Source of the DNA: Thiohalobacter sp. IOR34
GTDB taxonomy: Bacteria; Pseudomonadota; Gammaproteobacteria; Thiohalobacterales; Thiohalobacteraceae
DNA length: 64,000 nucleotides
Reading direction: 5' to 3'
NCBI RefSeq assembly: GCF_030406045.1
Contig: NZ_CP128988.1
Span: forward strand, 1,895,438 to 1,959,437
The translations under genes were made by a program, and so were the position numbers. Below are positions 51,700-59,253 of the stretch, one piece after another. The stretch's first letter is position 1. Every line of letters starts with the position of its first letter. A model generated the notes under the pieces. That model searched no databases. It saw only the letters and a list, made by a program, of their open reading frames with translations, and had not been told where the DNA came from.

Positions 51700-52401
51700 T
51701 CAGTCGAAAGTGTCCCGTGGCCGCGGCGGTTGCCACAAGGGCACCCCCCGACGGCGGAACAGGGGCACCAGCAGCAGGCCGGCGATGAAGCCGCCGATGT
51801 GCGCCTGCCAGGCCACGCCCGGACCGCTGGCACCGATCGAGCTGACCACCTGCACCACGAACCAGATCAGCAGCACCATGCCCGCCGGCATCGTCACGGT
51901 ATAGAGGAAGAGGCCGAGCGGGATACCCACCAGCACCCGGGCATGGGGATAGAGCAGCAGATAGGCACCGAGCACGCCGGAGATGGCGCCGCTGGCACCG
52001 ATCATCGGGATTTCAGAGGTGGGATGGCTCAGCGCCTGGGCCATGGCCGCGGCCAGACCGCAGAGAACATAGAACAGGATGAAGCGCAGATGCCCCATGG
52101 CATCCTCGATGTTGTTGCCGAAGATCCACAGGTAGAGCATGTTGCCGAGCAGATGCATCCAGCCGCCGTGCAGGAACATGCTGGTGATCAGCGTCATCTC
52201 CGGTGACACCAGGTCGAGCTCCGGTGGCAGGCTCTTGAGCTCGAAGAGCACCGCGGGGATCACGCCCAGGGCATAGACCGCCGCCTCCCGCGCCTGTCCC
52301 AGCCCCAGTTCCCAGAGGAACACCAGGCTGCAGATGACGATCAGCGAGACGGTGACGATCGGCGGGCGTTCGGTTGGATTGTCGTCATGCAGTGGAATCA
52401 T
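51700..52401 (-). CDS. Rhomboid family intramembrane serine protease
   Basis: A 233-residue rhomboid with six membrane helices. FLHGGWMHLLGNMLYLWIFG is the conserved L1/TM2 region, GASGAISGVLGAYL carries the catalytic serine (GxSG), and WQAHIGGFIAGLLL the catalytic histidine. The long reading frame extending upstream on this strand is a shadow of the K+ channel gene, so ATG 52401 (GGAAG upstream) is used. Ends 11 bp before the metallophosphoesterase start. Confidence 0.92.
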   Translation of the reverse strand: MIPLHDDNPTERPPIVTVSLIVICSLVFLWELGLGQAREAAVYALGVIPAVLFELKSLPPELDLVSPEMTLITSMFLHGGWMHLLGNMLYLWIFGNNIEDAMGHLRFILFYVLCGLAAAMAQALSHPTSEIPMIGASGAISGVLGAYLLLYPHARVLVGIPLGLFLYTVTMPAGMVLLIWFVVQVVSSIGASGPGVAWQAHIGGFIAGLLLVPLFRRRGVPLWQPPRPRDTFD

Positions 52402-52563
52402 GGTGTCTTCCGGGTTAGAGCCTGAGCACGTACCGCAGGGTGGCCTGGGTTTCACCGTCCATTGTGACGCCTCCGGCAACCGGCTTCCAGCCCGCCTATT
52501 GCAATTGTCGGCTGGCAGGATACCCTTGCGGAAGGCATTGGCATCAGGCATCGGGAGGCCTCG

Positions 52564-52947
52564 ATGAATCTTGAAAAGGTGGTGTTCGCGTTCTTCATCC
52601 TGCTGGCCCTGACGCTCAACTTCGGTTTCGTCATGGGCGAGATCGACAACCCGCAGCACCACAACCGCTACGAGCTGTTCAGCGCCCTGGTGGTGAGTCT
52701 GATCGCTACCGTGCTCAAGTTCGGCGACCGCACCCATATCGGCGCCGTGCTGCTGGCCACCAGCCTGGTCGCCGACCTGCAGCTGCTCGCCGCGGTGCTG
52801 GTCTGGACCTTCGCCCTCTATGTCAACGCCAGCGGCATGACACCACAGGTCACCTCGGACGTGGTCACCCTTTCCGGCGGGGCGCTGGTCGCCAACATCG
52901 CCTCGGTGGTGCTGCTGATCATCGAGACGGTAATGATGCGCCGCTAG
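52564..52947 (+). CDS. DUF6394 family membrane protein
   Basis: A 127-residue protein with three or four transmembrane helices (VVFAFFILLALTLNFGFVMG, HIGAVLLATSLVADLQLLAA, LVANIASVVLLIIETVM). It belongs to DUF6394, a family commonly found next to TrkA-type potassium channels. The channel gene begins 3 bp after its stop, so it may be an accessory subunit. GGGAGG precedes the ATG. Confidence 0.75.
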   Translation: MNLEKVVFAFFILLALTLNFGFVMGEIDNPQHHNRYELFSALVVSLIATVLKFGDRTHIGAVLLATSLVADLQLLAAVLVWTFALYVNASGMTPQVTSDVVTLSGGALVANIASVVLLIIETVMMRR

Positions 52948-52950
52948 TCC

Positions 52951-54645
52951 ATGCACAACATCGTCTACCTGATCCTGCGCCGCATGCGCCGGCCGCTGAT
53001 CGTGCTGATCGCGGCCTATGCCCTGTCGGTGCTCGGACTGACCCTGATCCCGGGGATCGACGACCAGGGCCGCCCCTGGCGGATGGACTTCTTCCACGCC
53101 TTCTATTTCGTCAGCTTCATGGGCTCGACCATCGGCTTCGGGGAGATCCCCTACCCCTTTACGGACGCCCAGCGCCTGTGGACCACCTTCAGCATCTACG
53201 TCACGGTGATCGCCTGGCTGTATGCCATCGGCTCGCTGCTGACCATCGTCCAGGACCAGCGGTTCCGCCGGGTGGTGGCCTTTTCCGCCTTTTCGCGCAA
53301 GGTGCTGGCGCTGCGCGAGCCCTTCTATCTGGTCTGCGGCCATGGCGACACCGGCAGCCTGCTGGTGCAGGAACTGGCCGAACGCGGCATCACCTGTACC
53401 GTGGTCGACAACGACGAGGACCGTATCCACAACCTGGAACTGGCAGACCTGCCGCTGTTCGTGCCCGGCCTCTGCGCCGATGCCGACGAGGTGGAGACCC
53501 TGAAAGCGGCCGGCCTCACCCACCGCTGCTGCCAGGGGGTGATCGCCATCACCGACGACGACGCGGTCAATCTCAAGATCGCCATCACCAGCAAGCTGCT
53601 GCGTCCTGGGCTGAAGGTCATCTGCCGGGCGGAGAGCGCGGACACCGGCGCCAACATGGCCTCCTTCGGCACCGACCACATCATCAATCCCTTCGATGCC
53701 TTTGCCGACAGTTTCGCCATGGCCTTCAAGTCGCCGAGCATGCATCTGGTCTACGAATGGATCACCGCCATCCACAACGCACCGCTGGAGGACTTCGTCA
53801 CCCCGCCGGCCGGCAAGTGGGTGCTGTGCGGCTATGGCCGCTTCGGCAAGGCCCTCTGGCAGGCCCTGCGGGGCGAGGAGCTGCCGGTACAGGTGATCGA
53901 GGCCGACCCCGGGGCAACCCGGCCACCGCCGGAGACGGTGACCGGGCGCGGCACCGAGGCGGAGACCCTGGAGCAGGCCGGCATCCACGAGGCGGTCGGC
54001 ATCATCGCCGGCACCGACCATGACGCCAACAACCTGTCGATGCTGATGACGGCCAAGGCACTGAATCCCGCGCTGTTCACCGTGGCCCGCCAGAACCAGC
54101 GCCGCAACGAGGCCATCTTCGCCGCCTCCCGGCCGGACCTGCTGATGCAGGCCGGCACCCTCACCGCGAGGCGCATCCTGTCGCTGATCATCACCCCGCT
54201 GTTGGCCGACTTCCTGGAACTCGCCCGGCGCCAGGACGAGGACTGGGCCAACATCCTCGTCAGCCGGGTCACCGGGGTGGTCACCGACCGCTCACCGCAG
54301 ACCTGGGCGTTCAGCATCGATGCCCAGGACACGCCGGCCGTCGTCGCCGAGATCGAGGGCGGGATGGCGGTCAGCATCCGCCACCTGATCACCGACCCGC
54401 ACGCCCCGTCCAACAGCCTGGCCTGCGTGCCGCTGTTGCTGAAGCGCGGCAGCATGAAGATCCTGGTGCCGGACACCACCATGCAACTGGAGCCCGGCGA
54501 CCAGTTGCTGTTCTGCGGCAATGAGTCGGTGCATGCCGACATGCAGCTCACCGCCATCAACTTCAACGTGCTGAACTACGTCATCACCGGCGAGGACCGC
54601 CCGGCGGGCCACATCTGGCGCTGGCTGGCAGCATCCCGCCGCTGA
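52951..54645 (+). CDS. Potassium channel with two RCK (TrkA-N) modules
   Basis: A 564-residue channel protein. Two membrane helices enclose a pore loop with selectivity filter STIGFGE (about residues 53-59). Two cytoplasmic NAD-binding RCK modules follow: YLVCGHGDTGSLLVQELAER (about 126) and WVLCGYGRFGKALWQAL (about 290). A TrkA-C-like end has MQLEPGDQLLFCGNES. It probably conducts K+ or related cations under nucleotide or redox control. Coupled to the DUF6394 gene. Confidence 0.88.
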   Translation: MHNIVYLILRRMRRPLIVLIAAYALSVLGLTLIPGIDDQGRPWRMDFFHAFYFVSFMGSTIGFGEIPYPFTDAQRLWTTFSIYVTVIAWLYAIGSLLTIVQDQRFRRVVAFSAFSRKVLALREPFYLVCGHGDTGSLLVQELAERGITCTVVDNDEDRIHNLELADLPLFVPGLCADADEVETLKAAGLTHRCCQGVIAITDDDAVNLKIAITSKLLRPGLKVICRAESADTGANMASFGTDHIINPFDAFADSFAMAFKSPSMHLVYEWITAIHNAPLEDFVTPPAGKWVLCGYGRFGKALWQALRGEELPVQVIEADPGATRPPPETVTGRGTEAETLEQAGIHEAVGIIAGTDHDANNLSMLMTAKALNPALFTVARQNQRRNEAIFAASRPDLLMQAGTLTARRILSLIITPLLADFLELARRQDEDWANILVSRVTGVVTDRSPQTWAFSIDAQDTPAVVAEIEGGMAVSIRHLITDPHAPSNSLACVPLLLKRGSMKILVPDTTMQLEPGDQLLFCGNESVHADMQLTAINFNVLNYVITGEDRPAGHIWRWLAASRR

Positions 54646-54652
54646 CGTCTGT

Positions 54653-55204
54653 TCACAGATCGAGCGGCGGCTGGGCGTAACGATCGTAGACCAGGGCTGC
54701 CGAGTCGCGCCTTGCCTCGGGCCGCAGCTGGTGCTCGCGGCGCTGGTCAGTGTCGATCAGGTGCACCACGCTGTGCCCTTGCAACAGCAGCCAGTCGGCG
54801 ATCAGCGAACGATGACAGTGCTCGGGCAGGCGCTCGGCACAGAGCAGTGCCAGGGGTGCGCGCCCGGCCAGACCAAGCAACTGGTTCATGGCGCGATGGA
54901 AATCAGGGCTTGCCATGTGGTCGGCATAGCCGCGAAACCCCGCCTCCAGGGCGAGGTGCGGCGAACCGGGCCGCGCCGGGCGCCGCCCGCCGAGCTGACG
55001 GCCGGCCCAGTGATACTCGATACCGGCACCCTCCAGGGCAGCGCGCAGCGCCGCCTCGTCGAACTGCGGAAAGCGCTGCGAACGGGGACGGGCACGGACT
55101 TCCACCAGGATGCGGATAGCGGCCGCACCGAGCAGCTCCAGCAGCTCCGCCAGCTCGCGATTGCTGTGGCCGATGGTGAACAGGGTTGCGCTGCCGCGGT
55201 TCAT
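54653..55204 (-). CDS. DUF488 family protein
   Basis: A 183-residue soluble protein. [18 protein letters not shown] is the family hallmark (TIGHS), followed by [24 protein letters not shown] and [19 protein letters not shown]488 proteins lack a settled function. The conserved cysteine and histidine of CAERxPxxCHR suggest metal or thiol chemistry. ATG 55204 overlaps the msrA stop (ATGA). It converges on the K+ channel gene with a 7-bp gap. Confidence 0.85.
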   Translation of the reverse strand: MNRGSATLFTIGHSNRELAELLELLGAAAIRILVEVRARPRSQRFPQFDEAALRAALEGAGIEYHWAGRQLGGRRPARPGSPHLALEAGFRGYADHMASPDFHRAMNQLLGLAGRAPLALLCAERLPEHCHRSLIADWLLLQGHSVVHLIDTDQRREHQLRPEARRDSAALVYDRYAQPPLDL

Positions 55205-55839
55205 GCCTCGGGCAGCTCCACGCCGCAGCCGCCGAGTCCGCAATAGCCCCGCGGATTCCTGGCCAGGTATTGCTGGTGATAGGCCTCGGCGAAGTAGAAG
55301 GTCGGTGCCGGCAGGATCTCAGTGGTGATGCGCCCGAGACCGGCCCGGTTCAGGGCCTGCTGATAGCGCTCACGGCTGGCACGGGCGGCGGTCTCCTGCC
55401 GGGCATCGTAGCAATAGATGCCGGATCGGTACTGGGTGCCGCGGTCGTTGCCCTGGCGCATGCCCTGGGTCGGATCGTGCCCGCTCCAGAACAGGCGCAG
55501 CAGGGTTTCATAGTCGGTCTCGGCCGGATCATTGACCACCCGCACTACTTCGTTGTGGCCGGTGCGCCCCGTGCAGACCTCCTCGTAGAGGGGGTTGGGG
55601 GTCAGGCCGCCGGCATAGCCGACCGCCGTGGACCAGACACCGGGCTGCTGCCAGAAGAGCCGCTCGGCGCCCCAGAAACAGCCCATGCCGAACAGGGCCA
55701 GACGCAGCCCCCCGGGAAAGGGCCCAGCCAGCGGCCGGCCGTTGACCCGATGGGCCGGCGCCACGGGAAGCGGCGTCTCGCGCCCGGGCAGGGCTTGCTC
55801 GGGATCCGGCAGGCGGTGACGGAACGGATTGTCGGACAT
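55201..55839 (-). CDS. msrA: Peptide-methionine (S)-S-oxide reductase
   Basis: A 212-residue MsrA, the same length as E. coli MsrA. The catalytic cysteine is in [14 protein letters not shown], with VGYAGG and EVVRVVNDP following. The C-terminal [12 protein letters not shown] holds the recycling cysteines. It reduces methionine-S-sulfoxide in proteins with thioredoxin. The N-terminal [11 protein letters not shown] block matches long enterobacterial-type MsrA, which fixes the start at 55839. Confidence 0.95.
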   Translation of the reverse strand: MSDNPFRHRLPDPEQALPGRETPLPVAPAHRVNGRPLAGPFPGGLRLALFGMGCFWGAERLFWQQPGVWSTAVGYAGGLTPNPLYEEVCTGRTGHNEVVRVVNDPAETDYETLLRLFWSGHDPTQGMRQGNDRGTQYRSGIYCYDARQETAARASRERYQQALNRAGLGRITTEILPAPTFYFAEAYHQQYLARNPRGYCGLGGCGVELPEA

Positions 55840-55980
55840 CAGGACGCGGCTTCCATGGTTCCGGGACGAGTTCACAGCATAGTGTCCGGCCAGCGAAGGA
55901 CCAAATTCCCACACTCGCAGGCACGGATCGACGGCAGGATGACTCGGCTATAATGGCCCTCCCCCAGTGAGGACGCCGCC

Positions 55981-56631
55981 ATGGAACCCGCAACGACCGC
56001 CACCGACGCCCGCCTGCTGCTCGGCACCCATTGCCCGCACTGCCCCACCGTCCTGCAGGGACTGGCGCAACTGGTCAAGGAGGGCGTGCTCGGTCGCCTG
56101 GAGGTGGTCAACATCGAACAGCGGCCGGAAATCGCCGCGGAGCTCGGCGTGCGCAGCGTGCCCTGGGTGGAGATCGGTCCCTTCCGCCTGGAGGGCCTGC
56201 GCAGCCCGGCCGAACTGCGGCAGTGGGCGGAGCGCGCCGGTTCCCAGGCCGGGATGGCCGAGTATCTCCGTGAACTGCTGGGCGAGGGTCGGCTGGCAGA
56301 GGCCATCGACACCCTGCGCCGGACCCCGGCGGCGATGGATGCGCTGCTGACGCTGCTCGCCGATCCCGACACGGAGCTGCAGGTACGGATCGGCATCGGT
56401 GCCATCATGGAGGAGTTCGCCGGTCAGCCGCCACTGCGCAAGGTGGTCGAGAAACTCGGCCAGCTGACCCGCCACCCCGACCCGCGGCTGCGCAACGATG
56501 CCTGTTACTACCTGGGGCTGAGTGGCGATGCGCGCGCCCGGCCCTATCTGCAGGACCGCCTGGGGGACGCGGATACCGGCGTGCGCGAAACGGCGTCCGA
56601 GGCGCTGGAAGCGCTGACCGCGGCGGAATGA
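55981..56631 (+). CDS. Thioredoxin-like/HEAT-repeat fusion protein
   Basis: A 216-residue protein. Residues 1-80 are a glutaredoxin/thioredoxin-like domain with THCPHCPTVLQGL (CxxC) and VRSVPWVEIG carrying the cis-proline. Residues 120-215 form HEAT-like repeats (LTLLADPDTELQVRIGIGAI, DPRLRNDACYYLGLSGD). This suggests a docked thiol oxidoreductase or redox sensor. Divergent from msrA across a 141-bp spacer, a suggestive pairing with a methionine sulfoxide repair enzyme. Confidence 0.75.
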   Translation: MEPATTATDARLLLGTHCPHCPTVLQGLAQLVKEGVLGRLEVVNIEQRPEIAAELGVRSVPWVEIGPFRLEGLRSPAELRQWAERAGSQAGMAEYLRELLGEGRLAEAIDTLRRTPAAMDALLTLLADPDTELQVRIGIGAIMEEFAGQPPLRKVVEKLGQLTRHPDPRLRNDACYYLGLSGDARARPYLQDRLGDADTGVRETASEALEALTAAE

Positions 56632-56664
56632 AGGTGGCCCGAATGCTCATGCAAGGCCAAGGGG

Positions 56665-56730
56665 CTATCCCGGATATTGCACCAAGGATTCGAGTTTCAG
56701 GGTGAATCCTTCGTGCAATATGCGGGCTGG
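56665..56730. repeat. Minimal copy (D) of the dispersed element: a near-perfect hairpin
   Basis: CCCGGATATTGCACCAAGGA with TTC following pairs with GAATCCTTCGTGCAATATGC with GGG following; 23-bp arms have about three mismatches and a short loop. These are the two terminal repeats of the 250-bp element joined with almost no interior. Situated between convergent genes, it could act as a bidirectional transcription stop. Confidence 0.75.
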
Positions 56731-56749
56731 CAGCCTGTCGGATTCAGGC

Positions 56750-56820
56750 AATCGCGGCCGGGAGGCCGCTCCTACCATGGTGCCGCCATACCCCGCAGGA
56801 GCGGCCTCCCGGCCGCGATT
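56750..56820. repeat. REP palindrome pair
   Basis: A perfect 24-bp inverted repeat: AATCGCGGCCGGGAGGCCGC plus TCCT on the left (56750-56773) and its complement at 56797-56820, 23 bp apart. This is the GTAGGAGCGGCC...CGCGA type of REP sequence known from pseudomonads and relatives. Followed at 56832-56853 by another single tip of the dispersed element. Confidence 0.85.
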
Positions 56821-56849
56821 GGGTGCTGCACCTTGATGCAATATACGGG

Positions 56850-57671
56850 TTAGCGCACCTCGAAGTTGCGCTTCAGCCGCCGGCGCAGGGTGCGGTTGAT
56901 GACCCGCGAAGCGGCGATCATGCCAAAGGTGGCGGTGACCAGGGTGGTCGAACCGTAACCGAAGCGGCAGTCCAGGGACACGCCATGGATGCCCGGTTTC
57001 TGGTGGCCGACGCTGCCGTCGCCGCGTGGGTAGAACTGCTGCTGGCTGGAGAACACGCACTCCACGCCGAAGCGCCGCTGCGGATTGCGCGTCCAGCCAT
57101 ATTCGCTGCGCAGCCGGGCCCGCACCTTGGCCGCCAGCGGATCGTTGTAGGTCCGGCTGAGATCCGCCACCTTGATGGCCGTGGGATCGGTCAGCCCACC
57201 GGCGCCGCCGGTGGCCACGACCGGAATCCGGTTGCGCTTGCAGTAATAGACCAGATCGGCCTTGAACTTGATGCTGTCGATGGCATCGATGACATAGTCG
57301 TAGCCGCGGTCCAGGTAAGTGTCGAGGTTGCGACTGGTGAGAAAGTCGTCGATCGGCCGGCAGTCGCAGGCTGGATTGATCCCCGCCACCCGCTCCGCCA
57401 TCAGCTCCACCTTGGAACGGCCCAGCATGGAGTCCAGGGTGTGGATCTGACGGTTGATGTTGGACAGGGCGGCCTCGTCGCTGTCGATGAAACTCAGCCG
57501 CCCCACCCCCGAGCGCGCCAGCGCCTCCACCGCCCAGGAGCCGACGCCGCCGACGCCGACCACGCACACATGCAGCTCGCGGATCAACGCCGCGCCATCC
57601 TCGCCATAGAGGCGGGCGATACCGGCAAAGCGGTCACGATAGTCGGCGGCAGGGGGATGCTTGGCATTCAT
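56850..57671 (-). CDS. tcdA: tRNA cyclic N6-threonylcarbamoyladenosine synthase (CsdL/TcdA)
   Basis: A 273-residue E1-like ATP-dependent dehydratase that cyclises t6A37 in ANN-decoding tRNAs. VCVVGVGGVGSWAVEALARS binds ATP, followed by LSFIDSDEAALSNINRQ and DYVIDAIDSIKFKADLV. The C-terminal half has KPGIHGVSLDCRFGYGSTTL and TATFGMIAAS. Length matches E. coli TcdA (268). Its stop TAA (56850-56852) lies in the tip TTAGCGC-like end of a dispersed element. Confidence 0.93.
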   Translation of the reverse strand: MNAKHPPAADYRDRFAGIARLYGEDGAALIRELHVCVVGVGGVGSWAVEALARSGVGRLSFIDSDEAALSNINRQIHTLDSMLGRSKVELMAERVAGINPACDCRPIDDFLTSRNLDTYLDRGYDYVIDAIDSIKFKADLVYYCKRNRIPVVATGGAGGLTDPTAIKVADLSRTYNDPLAAKVRARLRSEYGWTRNPQRRFGVECVFSSQQQFYPRGDGSVGHQKPGIHGVSLDCRFGYGSTTLVTATFGMIAASRVINRTLRRRLKRNFEVR

Positions 57672-57843
57672 GGCGGCATTTCGTCGATCGCTGCCGATGA
57701 TGCCTCAATGACGCCAGGGACTCCAGCCTGGCGAGGACACGAGAGGCGTGCGTCCAGCCTTTTCGCAGTGCAGGCAGGAATACAGGTCGAGCGCTCAACC
57801 AGGCTTGTGCCTGACCGATTGACGCCGGGCATTGCCCGCCGTG

Positions 57844-57918
57844 TATCGCGGCCTGGAGGCCGCTCCTACGGGGCATGGCAGAGCAATGTGGCGGTAGGAG
57901 CGGCCTCCAGGCCGCGAT
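57844..57918. repeat. REP palindrome pair
   Basis: A perfect 25-bp inverted repeat: ATCGCGGCCTGGAGGCCGCT plus CCTAC (57844-57868) and its complement (57894-57918). Same family as 56750-56820 with T/A instead of G/C at one position. It lies in the gene-free stretch 57672-58129, which otherwise holds only element copy C. Confidence 0.85.
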
Positions 57919-57995
57919 CGAGGTACAGGGGCGGGCACCGCGCCATCCTGCCATCCCGGCAGATCCCACCCCACGGAGCCTGCCCTGATGCAACC

Positions 57996-58086
57996 TGCCC
58001 AAACAGCTCTCTCATGGTCATCTCGGCCTTGTATAACAGCCTCAATACCGATCATGCAGACCGCCTTGGTGCAATATGCGAGCTAG
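57996..58086 (+). repeat. MITE-like dispersed element, truncated copy C
   Basis: About 90 bp homologous to the right end of copy A and the reverse complement of the left end of copy B (blocks CTCTCATGG, CTTGTATAAC, GATCATGC), ending in CCTTGGTGCAATATGCGAGC plus TAG. The left half is missing. A TATAAT box at 58094-58099, just beyond its end, may be the original promoter of the gene at 59254. Confidence 0.65.
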
Positions 58087-58156
58087 GGGCTGTTATAATG
58101 CCAGCACAAAAAATTGAGACTTGCCATTATTGAGCCTTGCATAAATGATGAACACA

Positions 58157-58729
58157 TCACAAAGGAAGCTCGGCCTGTTTCCAGAACGCGGTCACCAGTG
58201 TCTTCTGGCGTCGCTGCATGGAACGGAGCCTGCGCCGGGCATAGTCACTCAATTCACCGATGTCCCTGGGACAGAAGTTACCCAGCTCATGCGGTTTGAG
58301 ATGCCCGAACAGATATTCAACCGGGTTGAGCTCCGGCGAATAGGCCGGCAGGAACTCGATCTGAATCTGCCCATTGCAATCCTCGACATACTGACGGACC
58401 AGGCGGCTCTTGTGGACCTGCAGGCCATCCCAGATGATCAGCAGCTTCCTGCCGATCTGGCGCTTGAGTGCCTTGAGGAACTCGATGCACTGGGGGGCAC
58501 GGATCGTACCGGGGAACAGACGAAAGTAGAAACGCCAGAAGCTGACCCCGGCGATCACCGACAGCTGCTTCCAGGTGAAGCTGTACTGGATGACAGGCGT
58601 CTGTCCCTTCGGTGCCCAGGTGCGCACCAGTGTGGGCCGTTCCGACAGACCCGATTCATCGACAAACACGATCACACGCCCCTCTTTTGCAGCGTTTTTT
58701 TTAGTGCCGGCCAGCGCTTGGTCTTCCAC
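58157..58729 (-). CDS. IS630 transposase, catalytic half (orfB)
   Basis: The C-terminal DDE domain of an IS630-type transposase: VFVDESGLSERPTLV (first D), LLIIWDGLQVHKS (second D) and PAYSPELNPVEYLFGHLK (E). As a free frame it could start at GTG 58729 (190 residues). It is more likely made by -1 frameshifting at the run of eight As at 58696-58703, which joins orfA to the AAKEGRVIVF segment. No internal stop is seen, so the transposase looks intact. Confidence 0.85.
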   Translation of the reverse strand: MEDQALAGTKKNAAKEGRVIVFVDESGLSERPTLVRTWAPKGQTPVIQYSFTWKQLSVIAGVSFWRFYFRLFPGTIRAPQCIEFLKALKRQIGRKLLIIWDGLQVHKSRLVRQYVEDCNGQIQIEFLPAYSPELNPVEYLFGHLKPHELGNFCPRDIGELSDYARRRLRSMQRRQKTLVTAFWKQAELPL

Positions 58730-59160
58730 TCCCGCACCGCACGCTCATCGCGCTGCAAGGCGCGCCGGGCCGGCCGCTGGCAGCTGAACCCCATGCGCCC
58801 CAGCACGCGGGAGACCTGCGACTCTGACAGCTGCACCCCGAACTGCTCGTCCAGCACCTTCCGCACACGCCCCAGGGTCCAGACCTCGGTGGCAAACCCG
58901 CTGGCCAGCGCGCCTTTCAACAGGATCCGCTTCAGCTCACGCAGGTCGGCCTTGTCCAGCGAACCCGGACGGCCGCGCAGACCTGTCGACCGCAGCGCAT
59001 CCAATCCGCCTTGTTCCAGGCGCCGGGCCCACCCGCAGACCGTTGATCGGGCTACTCCCACGCGTCGCGCCACTTCCGCCTGGGGGACGCCTTTCAAGAG
59101 AAGGCGGCCGGCCCGCAGTCGCCGCTTCTCCAGCTCTTTGCATTGCGTCTTGCTGTCCAT
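58672..59160 (-). CDS. IS630 transposase, DNA-binding half (orfA)
   Basis: A 162-residue helix-turn-helix protein: LLLKGVPQAEVARRVGVARS and VCGWARRLEQGGLDAL form the first HTH, and a second winged-helix part follows (LSESQVSRVLGRMGFSCQ). The frame ends 24 bp past a slippery CTAAAAAAAAC. Alone it could act as a regulator; fused by frameshift it yields the full transposase. The start ATG lies 74 bp inside the right IS end. Confidence 0.85.
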   Translation of the reverse strand: MDSKTQCKELEKRRLRAGRLLLKGVPQAEVARRVGVARSTVCGWARRLEQGGLDALRSTGLRGRPGSLDKADLRELKRILLKGALASGFATEVWTLGRVRKVLDEQFGVQLSESQVSRVLGRMGFSCQRPARRALQRDERAVREWKTKRWPALKKTLQKRGV

Positions 59161-59253
59161 GGAATCCTCCCAACATACCCGATTCCATAGACAACGAAAA
59201 CAGAATAATGTTCACTATTTATGCAAGGCTCAATAAAACCTGAGGAGAAGCGA

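Larger units (their letters stand above)
58130..59233. mobile_element. IS630-family insertion sequence
   Basis: A 1104-bp element. Inverted ends are TTGAGCCTTGCATAAATGAT (left, continuing GAACA) and the complement of ACTATTTATGCAAGGCTCAA (right). It is flanked by TA on both sides (58128-58129 and 59234-59235), the IS630 target duplication. It carries two overlapping transposase frames on the minus strand. It sits 20 bp before the start codon of the outer-membrane protein gene, inside its predicted 5' leader. Confidence 0.92.

Noticed and set aside
51700..54021. A 773-codon open frame on the minus strand
   Set aside because: Only its last 234 codons are real (rhomboid). The rest is antisense to the K+ channel and DUF6394 genes and has no recognisable domain.
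57672..57990. Coding sequence in the gap before IS630
   Set aside because: Frames here cross REP palindromes and lack a ribosome binding site or motif; nothing beyond repeats is supported.
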